A DNA stretch of 64,000 nt from Candidatus Woesearchaeota archaeon (GTDB taxonomy: Archaea > Nanobdellota > Nanobdellia > Woesearchaeales > GW2011-AR4), in assembly GCA_016187465.1 (NCBI GenBank), contig JACPJQ010000003.1:344139-408138 (forward strand), in the 5' to 3' direction. Shown piece after piece: positions 8,952 to 17,066 of the stretch. Both the position numbers and the translations under genes were made by a program. Below the pieces are notes generated by a model, which was given only the letters and a program-made list of their open reading frames with translations, did no database searches and was not told the DNA's origin. The first letter of the stretch is position 1. Every line of letters starts with the position of its first letter.

Positions 8952-9126
8952 TGGTATTATTACATACTAAAAAATATATATTTTAGTATATATCAGCTTG
9001 TTTTACGTATGAAAAGAATAAGGTAAATTTTGTGATTGATATATCTTTTTAATTTTCAATATAGCAATTTGGGGCAATTCCTAGAGAAAACAATATTTAA
9101 ATACAAACGCAACAAATCCAGAAGGT

Positions 9127-10365
9127 ATGGCAAAGCCCACAATTTCATTATGCACGATAACAAAGAATGAAAAAAGGAATTTACGCAGTTGCCTGGGTTC
9201 GGTTAAAGATATTGTAGATGAAATGGTAGTAGTAGATACGGGAAGCACGGACAAGACAAAAGATATAGCCAAGAAATTCAATGCGGAGGTATTTGATTTT
9301 AAATGGATTGATGACTTCAGCGCTGCCAGAAACGAAAGCATAAAACACGCTACAAAAGACTGGGTACTCGTGCTTGACGCTGATGAAATGTTGGATGAGG
9401 AAGGCGTAAAGGCAATAAAACACCTTGTCGAGGATAAAGAAACAGATGCATTCCTTTTTCTCCAAAAGAATTACACAAACAGCACCTCAATTGCAGGCTT
9501 TGTCAATGAAGAGCATAAAAAGGACGGCAAAGTATATGCCGGCTGGTACGGCTCTCTTATCGTAAGGCTTTTCAGGAATAAAAAAGGATACGAGTTTGAG
9601 GGTGTAGTGCATGAACTAGTTGAGCCGTCAATAGAAAGCAAGGGGGGGAAGATTTCAACAGCAAATGTTGTTGTGCACAACTACGGCAATGCGGACACGG
9701 ATATCGTAAAGAAAAAAAGACAGTATTATTTAGAGCTTTGCAAGAAGAAAGCAAGCCAGAACCAAACTGATTCCTCTTATTACGAACTTGGAGTTTTATA
9801 TAAAGAAAATGATGATATCGAGGATGCAGTAAAATCCCTTAAAAAAGCAATCGAGTTAAATCCAAAGCATAATATGGCTTGGTACGAGCTGGGAGTTTTA
9901 TGCGAGCAAAAAAAGGAGTATGACGAGGCTGTAAAGAATTATACTGAATCATTAAGGCTCAAGGAAAGCAGTGAAGCTTTTCAAAACCTTGGGGTTTGCT
10001 ATCTTAAAAAGGGAATGCTCAAAGAATCTTATAGAAACCTTGTGAAGGCAATGCTGCTGAACCCGAATAAATATACTACTTATAATAATCTTGGAGCTGT
10101 GCTTGAAAAAGCCGGGAAGTATGATACTGCTGTCCAAATGCTGGAAATCGGCATTAAGTTAAATCCAAAGAATGTGATTGGATTCTACAACCTCGGCATC
10201 GCTCTTGACAAGAAAGGTGAATTTGGGAAAGCGCTTCAGGCTTATGAAAAAGCTGTTGAGTTGGGGCACAGCAAAAGCGAAGATATAAAGAAGAGAATTA
10301 AGCAGATTAAAACAATAATCATAAATATGCCTAATTATAAGTACGGGTTTAAGGTTGGTGGTTAA
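9127..10365 (+). CDS. Glycosyltransferase family 2 fused to TPR repeats
   Basis: 412 residues. The GT2 domain (1-210) has ISLCTITKNEKRNLRSCLGSV, VVVDTGSTDKT and VLVLDADEML (the DxD motif), followed by AGWYGSLIVRLFRN and FEGVVHELVE, as in SunS-like GT2 enzymes. From about residue 215 at least five tetratricopeptide repeats follow (SYYELGVLYKENDD, AWYELGVLCEQKKEYDEAVKNY, AFQNLGVCYLKKG, YNNLGAVLEKAGKYD, FYNLGIALDKKGEF), a protein-docking module. It likely glycosylates a protein; the adjacent S-layer gene is a candidate target. TATA ATTTAAATAC about 30 bases upstream implies leaderless mRNA. It overlaps the convergent beta-lactamase-like gene by 4 bases. Confidence 0.85.
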   Translation: MAKPTISLCTITKNEKRNLRSCLGSVKDIVDEMVVVDTGSTDKTKDIAKKFNAEVFDFKWIDDFSAARNESIKHATKDWVLVLDADEMLDEEGVKAIKHLVEDKETDAFLFLQKNYTNSTSIAGFVNEEHKKDGKVYAGWYGSLIVRLFRNKKGYEFEGVVHELVEPSIESKGGKISTANVVVHNYGNADTDIVKKKRQYYLELCKKKASQNQTDSSYYELGVLYKENDDIEDAVKSLKKAIELNPKHNMAWYELGVLCEQKKEYDEAVKNYTESLRLKESSEAFQNLGVCYLKKGMLKESYRNLVKAMLLNPNKYTTYNNLGAVLEKAGKYDTAVQMLEIGIKLNPKNVIGFYNLGIALDKKGEFGKALQAYEKAVELGHSKSEDIKKRIKQIKTIIINMPNYKYGFKVGG

Positions 10366-11414
10366 GGAAGATTGTATCTTAGTTTCATATACCCATGTGC
10401 AAGAACAGATAATTCACGAATTACATCGGCACGACTTCTTGCCCATTTATGGTACGCTTCTTCTCCGTTCACTCTGTTCTTTTTTTCTATTATTGCAATT
10501 AGGCTGTAAGGGTATATATTATCATCCTTATCCCTAGCTTCAACTATGCTTATGTCACCACACACTCTGGCAGTTGTTCCGGTCTTGTTATATAAAATAG
10601 TTTTTTTAGGCTTACCAAGTATACGGGATAAAACCCGATTCCATCGTGCTTCAGACATTAACTCTTTTAATTTGTCAGAGTGAGGTAGGTGGTTGTGCCA
10701 AAGAGCATCAAGAAACCCTTGATAATCGTTTACAGAAGATAGATTACTATAATAGGACTCCCCTTCAGAAACCGTTAATCCTTGTTCCTTTGCACTCTCT
10801 TTTTCTTTAGGGGTCAGTGGGATATAATCGATGATGCTGGCTTGTTTTAATGTATCCTTGTAGTTATTTAGCAATATCGACTGAATTGCCTCCGGACCTT
10901 TAATTCCGTCTACCTCAACCTTGTCCATAATAAAGTTAGTTGAGACATTGTCGCTCTCTTGCAGCATCTTTCTTAAATGTCCCATGATAAAAGGGTCTAT
11001 ATTTTTTTCTTGCGCAACTGTATGGAGATAAGCCAATGCTACATAAGGCTTTATCATACTGGCTGCCTGCATTTGAGCATCAGTGTATAATGAAACCAAT
11101 CTTTCGTTTGCTTTGAAGTCATAAACTAAAAATCCCACATTTTCGTCGTAAGCAATTTTTCCGCTTTTCTTTAGATCTGCAACATGCCTCACAATTTTTT
11201 CTTCTAGAGTATCTCCTGAAACATTTGGTGCTCTGATATATGCAACTTTATTTTTAAGATTTTGGTATTTTACATTTTCAGCTTTAGTTTTAGATGAAGA
11301 TTGCTCAATGCGGGCACTAGGTTTAGAATATTGCTCATGGGCATAAGCCGGATAGTTCCATAGTAAGGTACTTGCTAACAGCCCTCCTGATAATTGCCGT
11401 CTAGTTAAAGCCAT
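10362..11414 (-). CDS. Exported class A beta-lactamase-fold serine hydrolase
   Basis: 350-residue protein with the three active-site elements of class A beta-lactamases/D,D-peptidases: SMIKPYVAL (SxxK), ESDNVSTNF (SDN) and YNKTGTTARV (KTG). The N-terminus MALTRRQLSGGLLASTLL...AYA has twin arginines followed by a hydrophobic stretch and AxA site, a Tat-like signal. Members are common in bacteria; archaea have no murein, so the substrate is unclear. It faces a lytic transglycosylase across a 104-base divergent promoter region. The minus-strand TATA GATTTATAAAC lies about 25 bases before the ATG. Bacterial origin by transfer is likely. Confidence 0.82.
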   Translation of the reverse strand: MALTRRQLSGGLLASTLLWNYPAYAHEQYSKPSARIEQSSSKTKAENVKYQNLKNKVAYIRAPNVSGDTLEEKIVRHVADLKKSGKIAYDENVGFLVYDFKANERLVSLYTDAQMQAASMIKPYVALAYLHTVAQEKNIDPFIMGHLRKMLQESDNVSTNFIMDKVEVDGIKGPEAIQSILLNNYKDTLKQASIIDYIPLTPKEKESAKEQGLTVSEGESYYSNLSSVNDYQGFLDALWHNHLPHSDKLKELMSEARWNRVLSRILGKPKKTILYNKTGTTARVCGDISIVEARDKDDNIYPYSLIAIIEKKNRVNGEEAYHKWARSRADVIRELSVLAHGYMKLRYNLP

Positions 11415-11518
11415 ATCCTGCTGGTTTGGGAAGCAGTTTATAAATCTTTTTATTGTTACTACTTTTAAAGAACAACAATAGAAAGATTTAAATACAATTA
11501 ATTGGTACCCTACACTTT

Positions 11519-12427
11519 ATGAGTTCAATTGATGAGATTGTGGGTTCAAATAACTTAGCACAAGCCAAAATATCCAGAAGGGATTTTCTTAATTCTCTGT
11601 GGCAGTTAGGCGGAGCTATATTGCTTACCGTCAATCTTCCTTCTGAAGCCTACGCACAAAGAAGACGAAAAAGATTTCAGGAGCCCCAGCATAAACACAT
11701 TGACTACTCAAAGGTTCCTGTTCCAAATGTTGGCTACAAAGAGCTAGTAAAAGAGCCAAAACTTTCAGGTATTAGCTTACATGATAGAGATACTGATGTA
11801 GGCAAAATTCAAAGAGTTATGAGGTGGAGTAACCTAACAGCAACTGTAGAGAGCAGATATGGAATACCCAAAAATTATCTTCTAGGAATGATCGGCATTG
11901 AGTCATACGGAGATCCTACGCTGCCAAATCTGCTTGGCGATGGTGGAGCAGGTTTAAGTCATATGCAACCTTTATTAGCTTCAAAATATGGGTTGCAGTT
12001 AATTACTGACTCTAGAAGATTAAGGGATTTTGAACAGGGAAGAAAACTTAAGCAAGCTATAAACGAAGTTCATGGCGACTTAAAAGAATTAATCAACTAT
12101 GATGATAGGTTTCACCCAATTAAAAATGTGGATGCTGCTGCAAGGATGTTGTGTGATCTTTATCAAAAAACACATTCTTGGGACTCTGCTCTCGAAAGAT
12201 ATGCTGGAAGACGAAATTATGATTCTAGGGTTAGGCATCTAGCTGAGGCAATTTCAAGCGGTAGAGTTATGAGGATAGTAAGATTTAATTTTAATAACAG
12301 TAATATAAATGCCAAAGCATATAGCAAAAGTATTGATTTTGACGGGTATGTAAAGTTGTTCCACAATTTAAACAGAAACTATGGACTTGATGAATACAAA
12401 AAGTTAAAGAGGCATCCTGTAAGATAA
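11519..12427 (+). CDS. Tat-exported lytic transglycosylase (SLT domain)
   Basis: 302 residues. The N-terminus contains KISRRDFLNSLWQLGGAILL...AYAQ, a textbook Tat signal (SRRDFL). An SLT/goose-lysozyme-type domain spans about residues 100-230: YGIPKNYLLGMIGIESYGDPTLP carries the catalytic Glu (IES), and GGAGLSHMQPLLASKYG is the GLxQ-like second motif. RYAGRRNYDSRVRHLAEA completes the fold. Such enzymes cleave bacterial peptidoglycan glycan strands. Paired divergently with the beta-lactamase-fold gene, it suggests action on a bacterial neighbour or prey wall, or an unrecognised wall polymer. TATA GATTTAAATAC lies at 11484-11494. Confidence 0.82.
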   Translation: MSSIDEIVGSNNLAQAKISRRDFLNSLWQLGGAILLTVNLPSEAYAQRRRKRFQEPQHKHIDYSKVPVPNVGYKELVKEPKLSGISLHDRDTDVGKIQRVMRWSNLTATVESRYGIPKNYLLGMIGIESYGDPTLPNLLGDGGAGLSHMQPLLASKYGLQLITDSRRLRDFEQGRKLKQAINEVHGDLKELINYDDRFHPIKNVDAAARMLCDLYQKTHSWDSALERYAGRRNYDSRVRHLAEAISSGRVMRIVRFNFNNSNINAKAYSKSIDFDGYVKLFHNLNRNYGLDEYKKLKRHPVR

Positions 12428-12521
12428 TTCTAGTTTCCTTCCAATAGTTTATAAAAAGTATATTCACTATCGTTCGTGACTTTCTACAAAATTAAAAGTG
12501 TTCCTCGAAGTAAGCAACATC

Positions 12522-13373
12522 TCACCCTTCCAGTATCTTATAAAAGGTGTCAAATATCGGCGTATCGGTAATTGCAAGGTCGTAGTCGATATTCAGCCTG
12601 TTGCACACTTCCTCTATCTTGGCGCAGTGGCTGTCAAGCTGCTGCTGGTATTCCATCCTCATTCTCGGGCTTATGAACGTTCTTACCATTCCCTTTGTCT
12701 CGCTGTCTATAAGCTTCATGTCGCCTTCCATTTTGAGTTCTTTTTCGACCCTGTCAAGCACCTGGATTATTTTTATGTGATGGTCCCCTAACATATAGAA
12801 TGCCTCCCTTATTTCATCTATATTAACCAGGAAGTCCGATACCAGCACAAGCATGGACTTGCTTCCGATCACCTTCTTGTACTGCCTTACTGTATCCAGA
12901 ATTTTTGAGTTGCCTTTCGGCTTTATTGAATTAAGATGCTGCACCATTGCCGCAAGGTGGCTCATTCCCCTTCTGGGCTGGAAGATCTCAAGAGAATCAG
13001 CAAATGTGGAAAACTGGAATTTTTCATTATCTCTCATGGCAAGGTATGCAAACCCCACTCCGATCATTGAAGCATAATCAAACTTGCTCAGAGGCTTGCC
13101 AAAGCCCATTGATGCGCTGCCGTCTATTATTATATGGACTGTAAGGTTCCTTTCCTCCTCATGAACTTTGATGTATAAATTGTCTGTCCTTGCATAAACT
13201 CTCCAGTCTATAAGCCTTATATCGTCTCCCGGCGCGTATATCCTGTAGTCCTTGAAAGTCATGCCCTGCCCGCCTGCAACCGACTTCCTCGGCCCCGTTA
13301 AATTGGAAGTTACTCTTTTCTTTACCACAAGGTTAAACCTTGACAACTGGTCGAGGAATGAAGTGTCTATCAT
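12522..13373 (-). CDS. DUF58 domain protein (MoxR-associated)
   Basis: 283 residues. It has the DUF58 signature YAPGDDIRLIDWRVYARTDNLYIK followed by a von Willebrand A-like fold with HIIIDGSASMGFG (MIDAS DxSxS) and LVLVSDFL. DUF58 proteins act with MoxR AAA+ ATPases in assembling or activating secreted or membrane complexes. It is the last gene of the minus-strand MoxR/Bat-type operon, 210 bases after the MoxR gene. The intervening sequence holds two hairpins that could moderate read-through. Confidence 0.88.
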   Translation of the reverse strand: MIDTSFLDQLSRFNLVVKKRVTSNLTGPRKSVAGGQGMTFKDYRIYAPGDDIRLIDWRVYARTDNLYIKVHEEERNLTVHIIIDGSASMGFGKPLSKFDYASMIGVGFAYLAMRDNEKFQFSTFADSLEIFQPRRGMSHLAAMVQHLNSIKPKGNSKILDTVRQYKKVIGSKSMLVLVSDFLVNIDEIREAFYMLGDHHIKIIQVLDRVEKELKMEGDMKLIDSETKGMVRTFISPRMRMEYQQQLDSHCAKIEEVCNRLNIDYDLAITDTPIFDTFYKILEG

Positions 13374-13498
13374 TTTATTTGGTTATTCTAATGTAATCTT
13401 TAAATTTTTTAAATCCGTCTTCGACATATCTTGTGCTCGGCTTTCGCTCTTTTTACATTGCGCTCAAGCCTCCCTGTTTATTCATTGAATTTATCCGA

Positions 13499-13556
13499 GG
13501 CGAAATTCAATGGCAGAAGAATTTCGCCGAGTCAAGATTTTGTCGCCAAAGGCGAC
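13499..13556. repeat. Two hairpins between moxR and DUF58 genes
   Basis: A perfect 10-bp inverted repeat GGCGAAATTC (13499-13508) / GAATTTCGCC (13519-13528) is followed by GTCGCC-AAA-GGCGAC (13542-13556). GC-rich stems stand out against the AT-rich background. They lie in the only long gap of the operon and could stabilise or process the moxR transcript, or be remnants of an intergenic repeat. Confidence 0.6.
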
Positions 13557-13583
13557 GGATTAAATTATTTTAATTCAATCAGA

Positions 13584-14519
13584 CTACTTTATTTTGTCCA
13601 AAATCTGCTTTATCGCATCGTCCTTGGACATTCCTTTTCTCTCTGCCTCGAAATTCAGGATTATCCTGTGCCTCAAAATTGGGTAGGCGAGTATGTTTAA
13701 GTCGTCATTGCTCACATGGTTCCTGCCTTGTATCAAGGCCCTTGCTTTCGACGCCAGAATCAGCCCGATGGAAGCCCTTGGCGATGCGCCGTATTGTATA
13801 ACCTCCTTGTTCTGCCTTGTTGCTAAAATGATTTTTACCGCCCTCTGCTTGATGTCGTTTGCAATCGGCACCTGCCTCACAAGCCCCTGCAGAGTAAGGA
13901 GGTGGTTTTTATTCAGCATGACTTTCAATTTCGTGTCTTTTGACTCAGCCGCAAACCTGTCAACAATCTGGAGCTCCTGATCGTAGCTTGGGTAATTCAC
14001 GCTTATCTTAAGCAGGAACCTGTCAGCCTGGGCTTCTGGAAGAGGGTACGTCCCTTCTTGCTCAATGGGGTTCATCGTTGCGAGCACAAAAAAAGGCAGA
14101 TCAAGCTTGAATGTGTTTGTGCCCACTGTAACCTGCTTTTCCTGCATTGCCTCCAATAAAGCAGATTGTGTCTTTGGAGTGGCCCTGTTGATTTCGTCTG
14201 CAAGCACGACATTTGCAAAAATAGGGCCGGGCTGGAACTTGAACTGGCGCTTTCCGGAAGATTCCTCTATGATGTAAGTGCCTGTGATGTCCGACGGCAT
14301 TAAGTCAGGGGTGTTCTGTATCCTGCTGAACTTCAAATCCATAAGCTGCGCAAGTGTCCTTACCGTGAGAGTCTTTGCCAATCCAGGATAGCCCTCAAGC
14401 AATGCGTTGCCGTCGCACAAAATCGCCACCAGAATCTGCTCGATAATGCTTTCCTGCCCTACGATAACCTTGCCCATCTCCTTCTGAAGCTCGTCGAAAA
14501 TCTGCTTGTAATTTTTCAT
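13584..14519 (-). CDS. MoxR-family AAA+ ATPase
   Basis: 311 residues with Walker [15 protein letters not shown], Walker [25 protein letters not shown], sensor 1 [25 protein letters not shown] and the AAA lid with [16 protein letters not shown]. MoxR ATPases are chaperone-like motors paired with DUF58/vWA proteins. The ribosome-binding GAGGTGA overlaps the stop codon of the upstream HepT gene, and the two genes are 7 bases apart. The ATPase is therefore translationally close to the inserted toxin-antitoxin module. Confidence 0.93.
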   Translation of the reverse strand: MKNYKQIFDELQKEMGKVIVGQESIIEQILVAILCDGNALLEGYPGLAKTLTVRTLAQLMDLKFSRIQNTPDLMPSDITGTYIIEESSGKRQFKFQPGPIFANVVLADEINRATPKTQSALLEAMQEKQVTVGTNTFKLDLPFFVLATMNPIEQEGTYPLPEAQADRFLLKISVNYPSYDQELQIVDRFAAESKDTKLKVMLNKNHLLTLQGLVRQVPIANDIKQRAVKIILATRQNKEVIQYGASPRASIGLILASKARALIQGRNHVSNDDLNILAYPILRHRIILNFEAERKGMSKDDAIKQILDKIK

Positions 14520-14526
14520 TTAAAGT

Positions 14527-14895
14527 TCACCTCAAAGATTTTTTGTTAATTTTTTTAGATAACGTTTTAAGAATTATTTTAATTTTTTTCTTTAAGTCTG
14601 GTAAGTCGTTACTAACAACACCCCAAGTTATATTCAGGTCGACGCCAAAATATCCATGGATAAGTTTATCTCTCATTCTTGCAATTTCATTCCACGGCAC
14701 ATTAGTATGTTTTTCTTTAAAGTTTGCAGATAGATTCTTAGTTGCTTCACCAATTATTTCTAACCTTCTTATAACTGCATCTTGTGTCTTAACCGATTTG
14801 ATAAATTCCACTTTAGAAATGCCTTTTGTGAATTTTTCTATTTTGTCTATACTTTCAAGAATATGTTTAAGGAAGATATTATCGTCTTTTTTCAT
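14527..14895 (-). CDS. hepT: HepT-like HEPN toxin (DUF86)
   Basis: 122-residue HEPN-fold protein of the HepT/DUF86 family. The RNase motif Rx4-6H is present as RDKLIHGYFGVD, preceded by RRLEIIGEATKNLS, a stretch typical of HepT. HepT toxins cleave RNA and are silenced by MntA through AMPylation of the conserved tyrosine in the RxxxxHxY motif, which is present here. The start overlaps the antitoxin stop (ATGA). The pair lies inside the MoxR/Bat operon. Confidence 0.88.
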   Translation of the reverse strand: MKKDDNIFLKHILESIDKIEKFTKGISKVEFIKSVKTQDAVIRRLEIIGEATKNLSANFKEKHTNVPWNEIARMRDKLIHGYFGVDLNITWGVVSNDLPDLKKKIKIILKTLSKKINKKSLR

Positions 14896-15194
14896 AAAAT
14901 TTTAACCTCTTCATCTAAAATTCTTTTTTTTAATAATGGGTGTATCGAGTCATAAGTTAAAATATCCACTTTTCTCTTTAATTTTTTTTCCAGTTCAATT
15001 TCTAAACCTGCAAGGTCGAGAAGACTCTTTGTTCCTCTAAACTTTATTAAAATATCAACATCACTATTTCTTTTGGCTTCCCCCCTCACAAAAGACCCAA
15101 ATAATCCAGCTTTTATTACATCATTCCTCCTCAGCGATGGAACAATTTGCCTTTGGAGCTTCTGTAGTTGAGCTTTGGCTCGTTTATTATTCAT
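14892..15194 (-). CDS. mntA: MntA-like nucleotidyltransferase antitoxin
   Basis: 100-residue minimal nucleotidyltransferase with the GSFVRGEAKRNSDVDILI motif (GSxxxG...DxD), the signature of the MNT antitoxin partner of HepT. The C-terminal ELEKKLKRKVDILTYDSIHPLLKKRILDE is standard for the family. It overlaps HepT by 4 bases. A minus-strand TATA (AAAAATATAAATC, around 15219-15231) about 30 bases upstream gives the module its own leaderless promoter within the larger operon. Confidence 0.9.
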   Translation of the reverse strand: MNNKRAKAQLQKLQRQIVPSLRRNDVIKAGLFGSFVRGEAKRNSDVDILIKFRGTKSLLDLAGLEIELEKKLKRKVDILTYDSIHPLLKKRILDEEVKIL

Positions 15195-15304
15195 TTTAGT
15201 TTATTTCGAATATTTTTTGAATGATTTATATTTTTTAGTATACTCTTCTAATCTTAATTAACTGATGTCTCTACATTAAATTTTCAATTATTACATTTAT
15301 TTTT

Positions 15305-15700
15305 TTAATCTTTATTTGTTCCATTTGAATCGCTTTTGAATCCTCCATAAGGTGCGTACTTATCTATTGCCGATTTTATTCCGTCAACTTGTTTCGGATT
15401 TCTCCAATCTGAATCTTGGGCTCTTCTTAATAAGTCGCTTAGGAAACTTTCGTCTTCGGGCTTGAGATGGTAATTTTTTTTATGCGCAAATTCAACTGGG
15501 TTTTGTTTCATTGCCTTACAGCATTCTAATAATTTATTTTTTGCATTATCAATTGTAGTAGCGTAAGTTTTGCCTTCCACGAAGTTGTCATTGATAGTTT
15601 CTCCACTATGCTGCATTTGTGCATGTGCATTTCTAGCAATAGTTACCTCTCCCATAAGATAATGCCTCACCGCTCCTAATAAAGATTTGTCTATTGTCAT
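15305..15700 (-). CDS. Hypothetical protein
   Basis: 131 residues, not recognised. Predicted mainly helical and soluble, with a conserved-looking N-terminus (VRHYLMGEVTIARNAHAQMQHSG) and a hydrophilic Lys/Asp-rich end. There is no signal peptide or membrane segment. It lies between the membrane genes of the Bat-type operon and the MntA/HepT module, with gaps of 76 and 110 bases. That makes it part of the insertion that splits MoxR from the von Willebrand genes rather than a core component. Real-gene status rests on length and an intact frame only. Confidence 0.55.
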   Translation of the reverse strand: MTIDKSLLGAVRHYLMGEVTIARNAHAQMQHSGETINDNFVEGKTYATTIDNAKNKLLECCKAMKQNPVEFAHKKNYHLKPEDESFLSDLLRRAQDSDWRNPKQVDGIKSAIDKYAPYGGFKSDSNGTNKD

Positions 15701-15776
15701 TTTTTTCTAAATATCATTTGTTTATTTTTGTATTTATTGATTACAATGTGATATCGATTCGTTATTTAATATAAGA

Positions 15777-16550
15777 TTACCCTTCCGCCAATTTCTTGAA
15801 ATAATTTCTCACCAGTTCCTGCTGCTCCTGCGGAATGTTTTCCTCAAAAGCCGCTGTTTCCCTGACAGTCAGGTCTTTGGGAAAGACGCTCTCGAATTTT
15901 TGCTGCTCAGCCTCTCCTTCTTCCCTGACATTAACCTTGAAGTCAACGGGCTTTATCCTGATGTTGAGCTCCTTGTCGCCGAGCTTTGCGACGTCCTTGT
16001 TGCCGAAAATGTCGTCGCTTGTGTTCAGTTTTACTGCCACAAAATTTCCGACTCCCTTGGGCCCTTCGAATATGTCCGGAACTTTCTGCTTTGCAAACTC
16101 CACAATTTTCAAGTTTAAAGTTGTTGCGAATATTATCATAAATGAGAGCAGCATGACTGCAAATATCTTATAGGACAATGTCCTTGGGTTTATAAACATT
16201 GACAAGCCGACATTCTTCATTTCCGTTGTGACTTCGTATTCAAGCTCTTCCACAATAGGGCTTTCCATGCCGACATTGTCAGCCGCCGTCCTGAGTTTCT
16301 CCCTTAGAGGAGCGTATTTGCTTTCTACCATAAGGGGCTTTGATGACCTAAATCCCATGTAAGAATAGAATCCCAGGTAAACAAATGCAGGTATCAGCGC
16401 AAACAGCGGATTGGAATCAAAGATTGACAATATCAAATAGAATGCCAAGAATACAAGAGTTGTGTTTACTATGTTCTCAAATAATGTCAGCTGTGTCAAA
16501 GTCCTGTTGATTTCCCTGACAACATTTGAAAATTGTTTCATTTTTAGCAA
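15777..16550 (-). CDS. Membrane protein of the MoxR/Bat-type operon
   Basis: 257 residues. Two hydrophobic segments near residues 28-70 (FENIVNTTLVFLAFYLILSI, LFALIPAFVYLGFYSYM) and a third at about 128-148 (IFAVMLLSFMIIFATTLNL) precede a roughly 110-residue soluble tail rich in charged residues. It was not recognised by family. The frame overlaps the preceding coiled-coil gene by 7 bases, so the two are co-translated. The true start may be the internal Met at 16541. It probably anchors the vWA/MoxR complex in the membrane, which is inferred only from position. Confidence 0.7.
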   Translation of the reverse strand: MLKMKQFSNVVREINRTLTQLTLFENIVNTTLVFLAFYLILSIFDSNPLFALIPAFVYLGFYSYMGFRSSKPLMVESKYAPLREKLRTAADNVGMESPIVEELEYEVTTEMKNVGLSMFINPRTLSYKIFAVMLLSFMIIFATTLNLKIVEFAKQKVPDIFEGPKGVGNFVAVKLNTSDDIFGNKDVAKLGDKELNIRIKPVDFKVNVREEGEAEQQKFESVFPKDLTVRETAAFEENIPQEQQELVRNYFKKLAEG

Positions 16551-17065
16551 GTTTCTGACTGTCCACTAGTTGAGTGCAGGCACGCTATTCTCTTCTCCAA
16601 ATCGTCAATCTTATCATCTAATCTCTTTACATCTGACTTAAGATTTAAAACCTGCTGATTTAAGTCCTGTGCAAGTTGGATTTGCGCAGCCAATTGGCTT
16701 TGGGTTTCTGTTAATTTTGCTGCAGTGCTGGCCAAGTTTGATTTTGTGCTTGCCAGTTCGTCCTGGAGTTTTTTCTTGTCGGTTTCAAGCTGCTCTTTTT
16801 CAGACCTTACATCAGTGAATTTTTTGCTTATGTCTGCCTCTTTCTGCTTGTTCAGCTGAAGCTGCACGCTGGTTTCATTAAGCTGGCCTCGCTTTGACTC
16901 CAGCTCTTTGCTTATGGATTCAAGCTCCTTGAGTTTTGTCTCGTAGCTTTTTGACACGTTCTTGAAAGTGGTTTGGTAATAGACTGTAAAGCCGCTGAAC
17001 ATCAGCAATGCCGCCACTATCAAAATCAGCAATCCGATATTGACGTCTCTTTTCATAACTGCCAT
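16544..17065 (-). CDS. Single-pass membrane coiled-coil protein
   Basis: 173 residues: one N-terminal transmembrane helix (GLLILIVAALLMFSGFTVYY) followed by about 120 residues of heptad-rich coiled coil (KLKELESISKELESKRGQ...LKSDVKRLDDKIDDLEKRI) and a short tail with two Cys. Topology suggests a rod projecting outside the membrane. It sits one base after the 820-aa vWA gene and overlaps the next membrane gene, so it is a likely structural part of the same envelope complex. No specific family is recognised. Confidence 0.72.
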   Translation of the reverse strand: MAVMKRDVNIGLLILIVAALLMFSGFTVYYQTTFKNVSKSYETKLKELESISKELESKRGQLNETSVQLQLNKQKEADISKKFTDVRSEKEQLETDKKKLQDELASTKSNLASTAAKLTETQSQLAAQIQLAQDLNQQVLNLKSDVKRLDDKIDDLEKRIACLHSTSGQSETC

Positions 17066-17066
17066 T

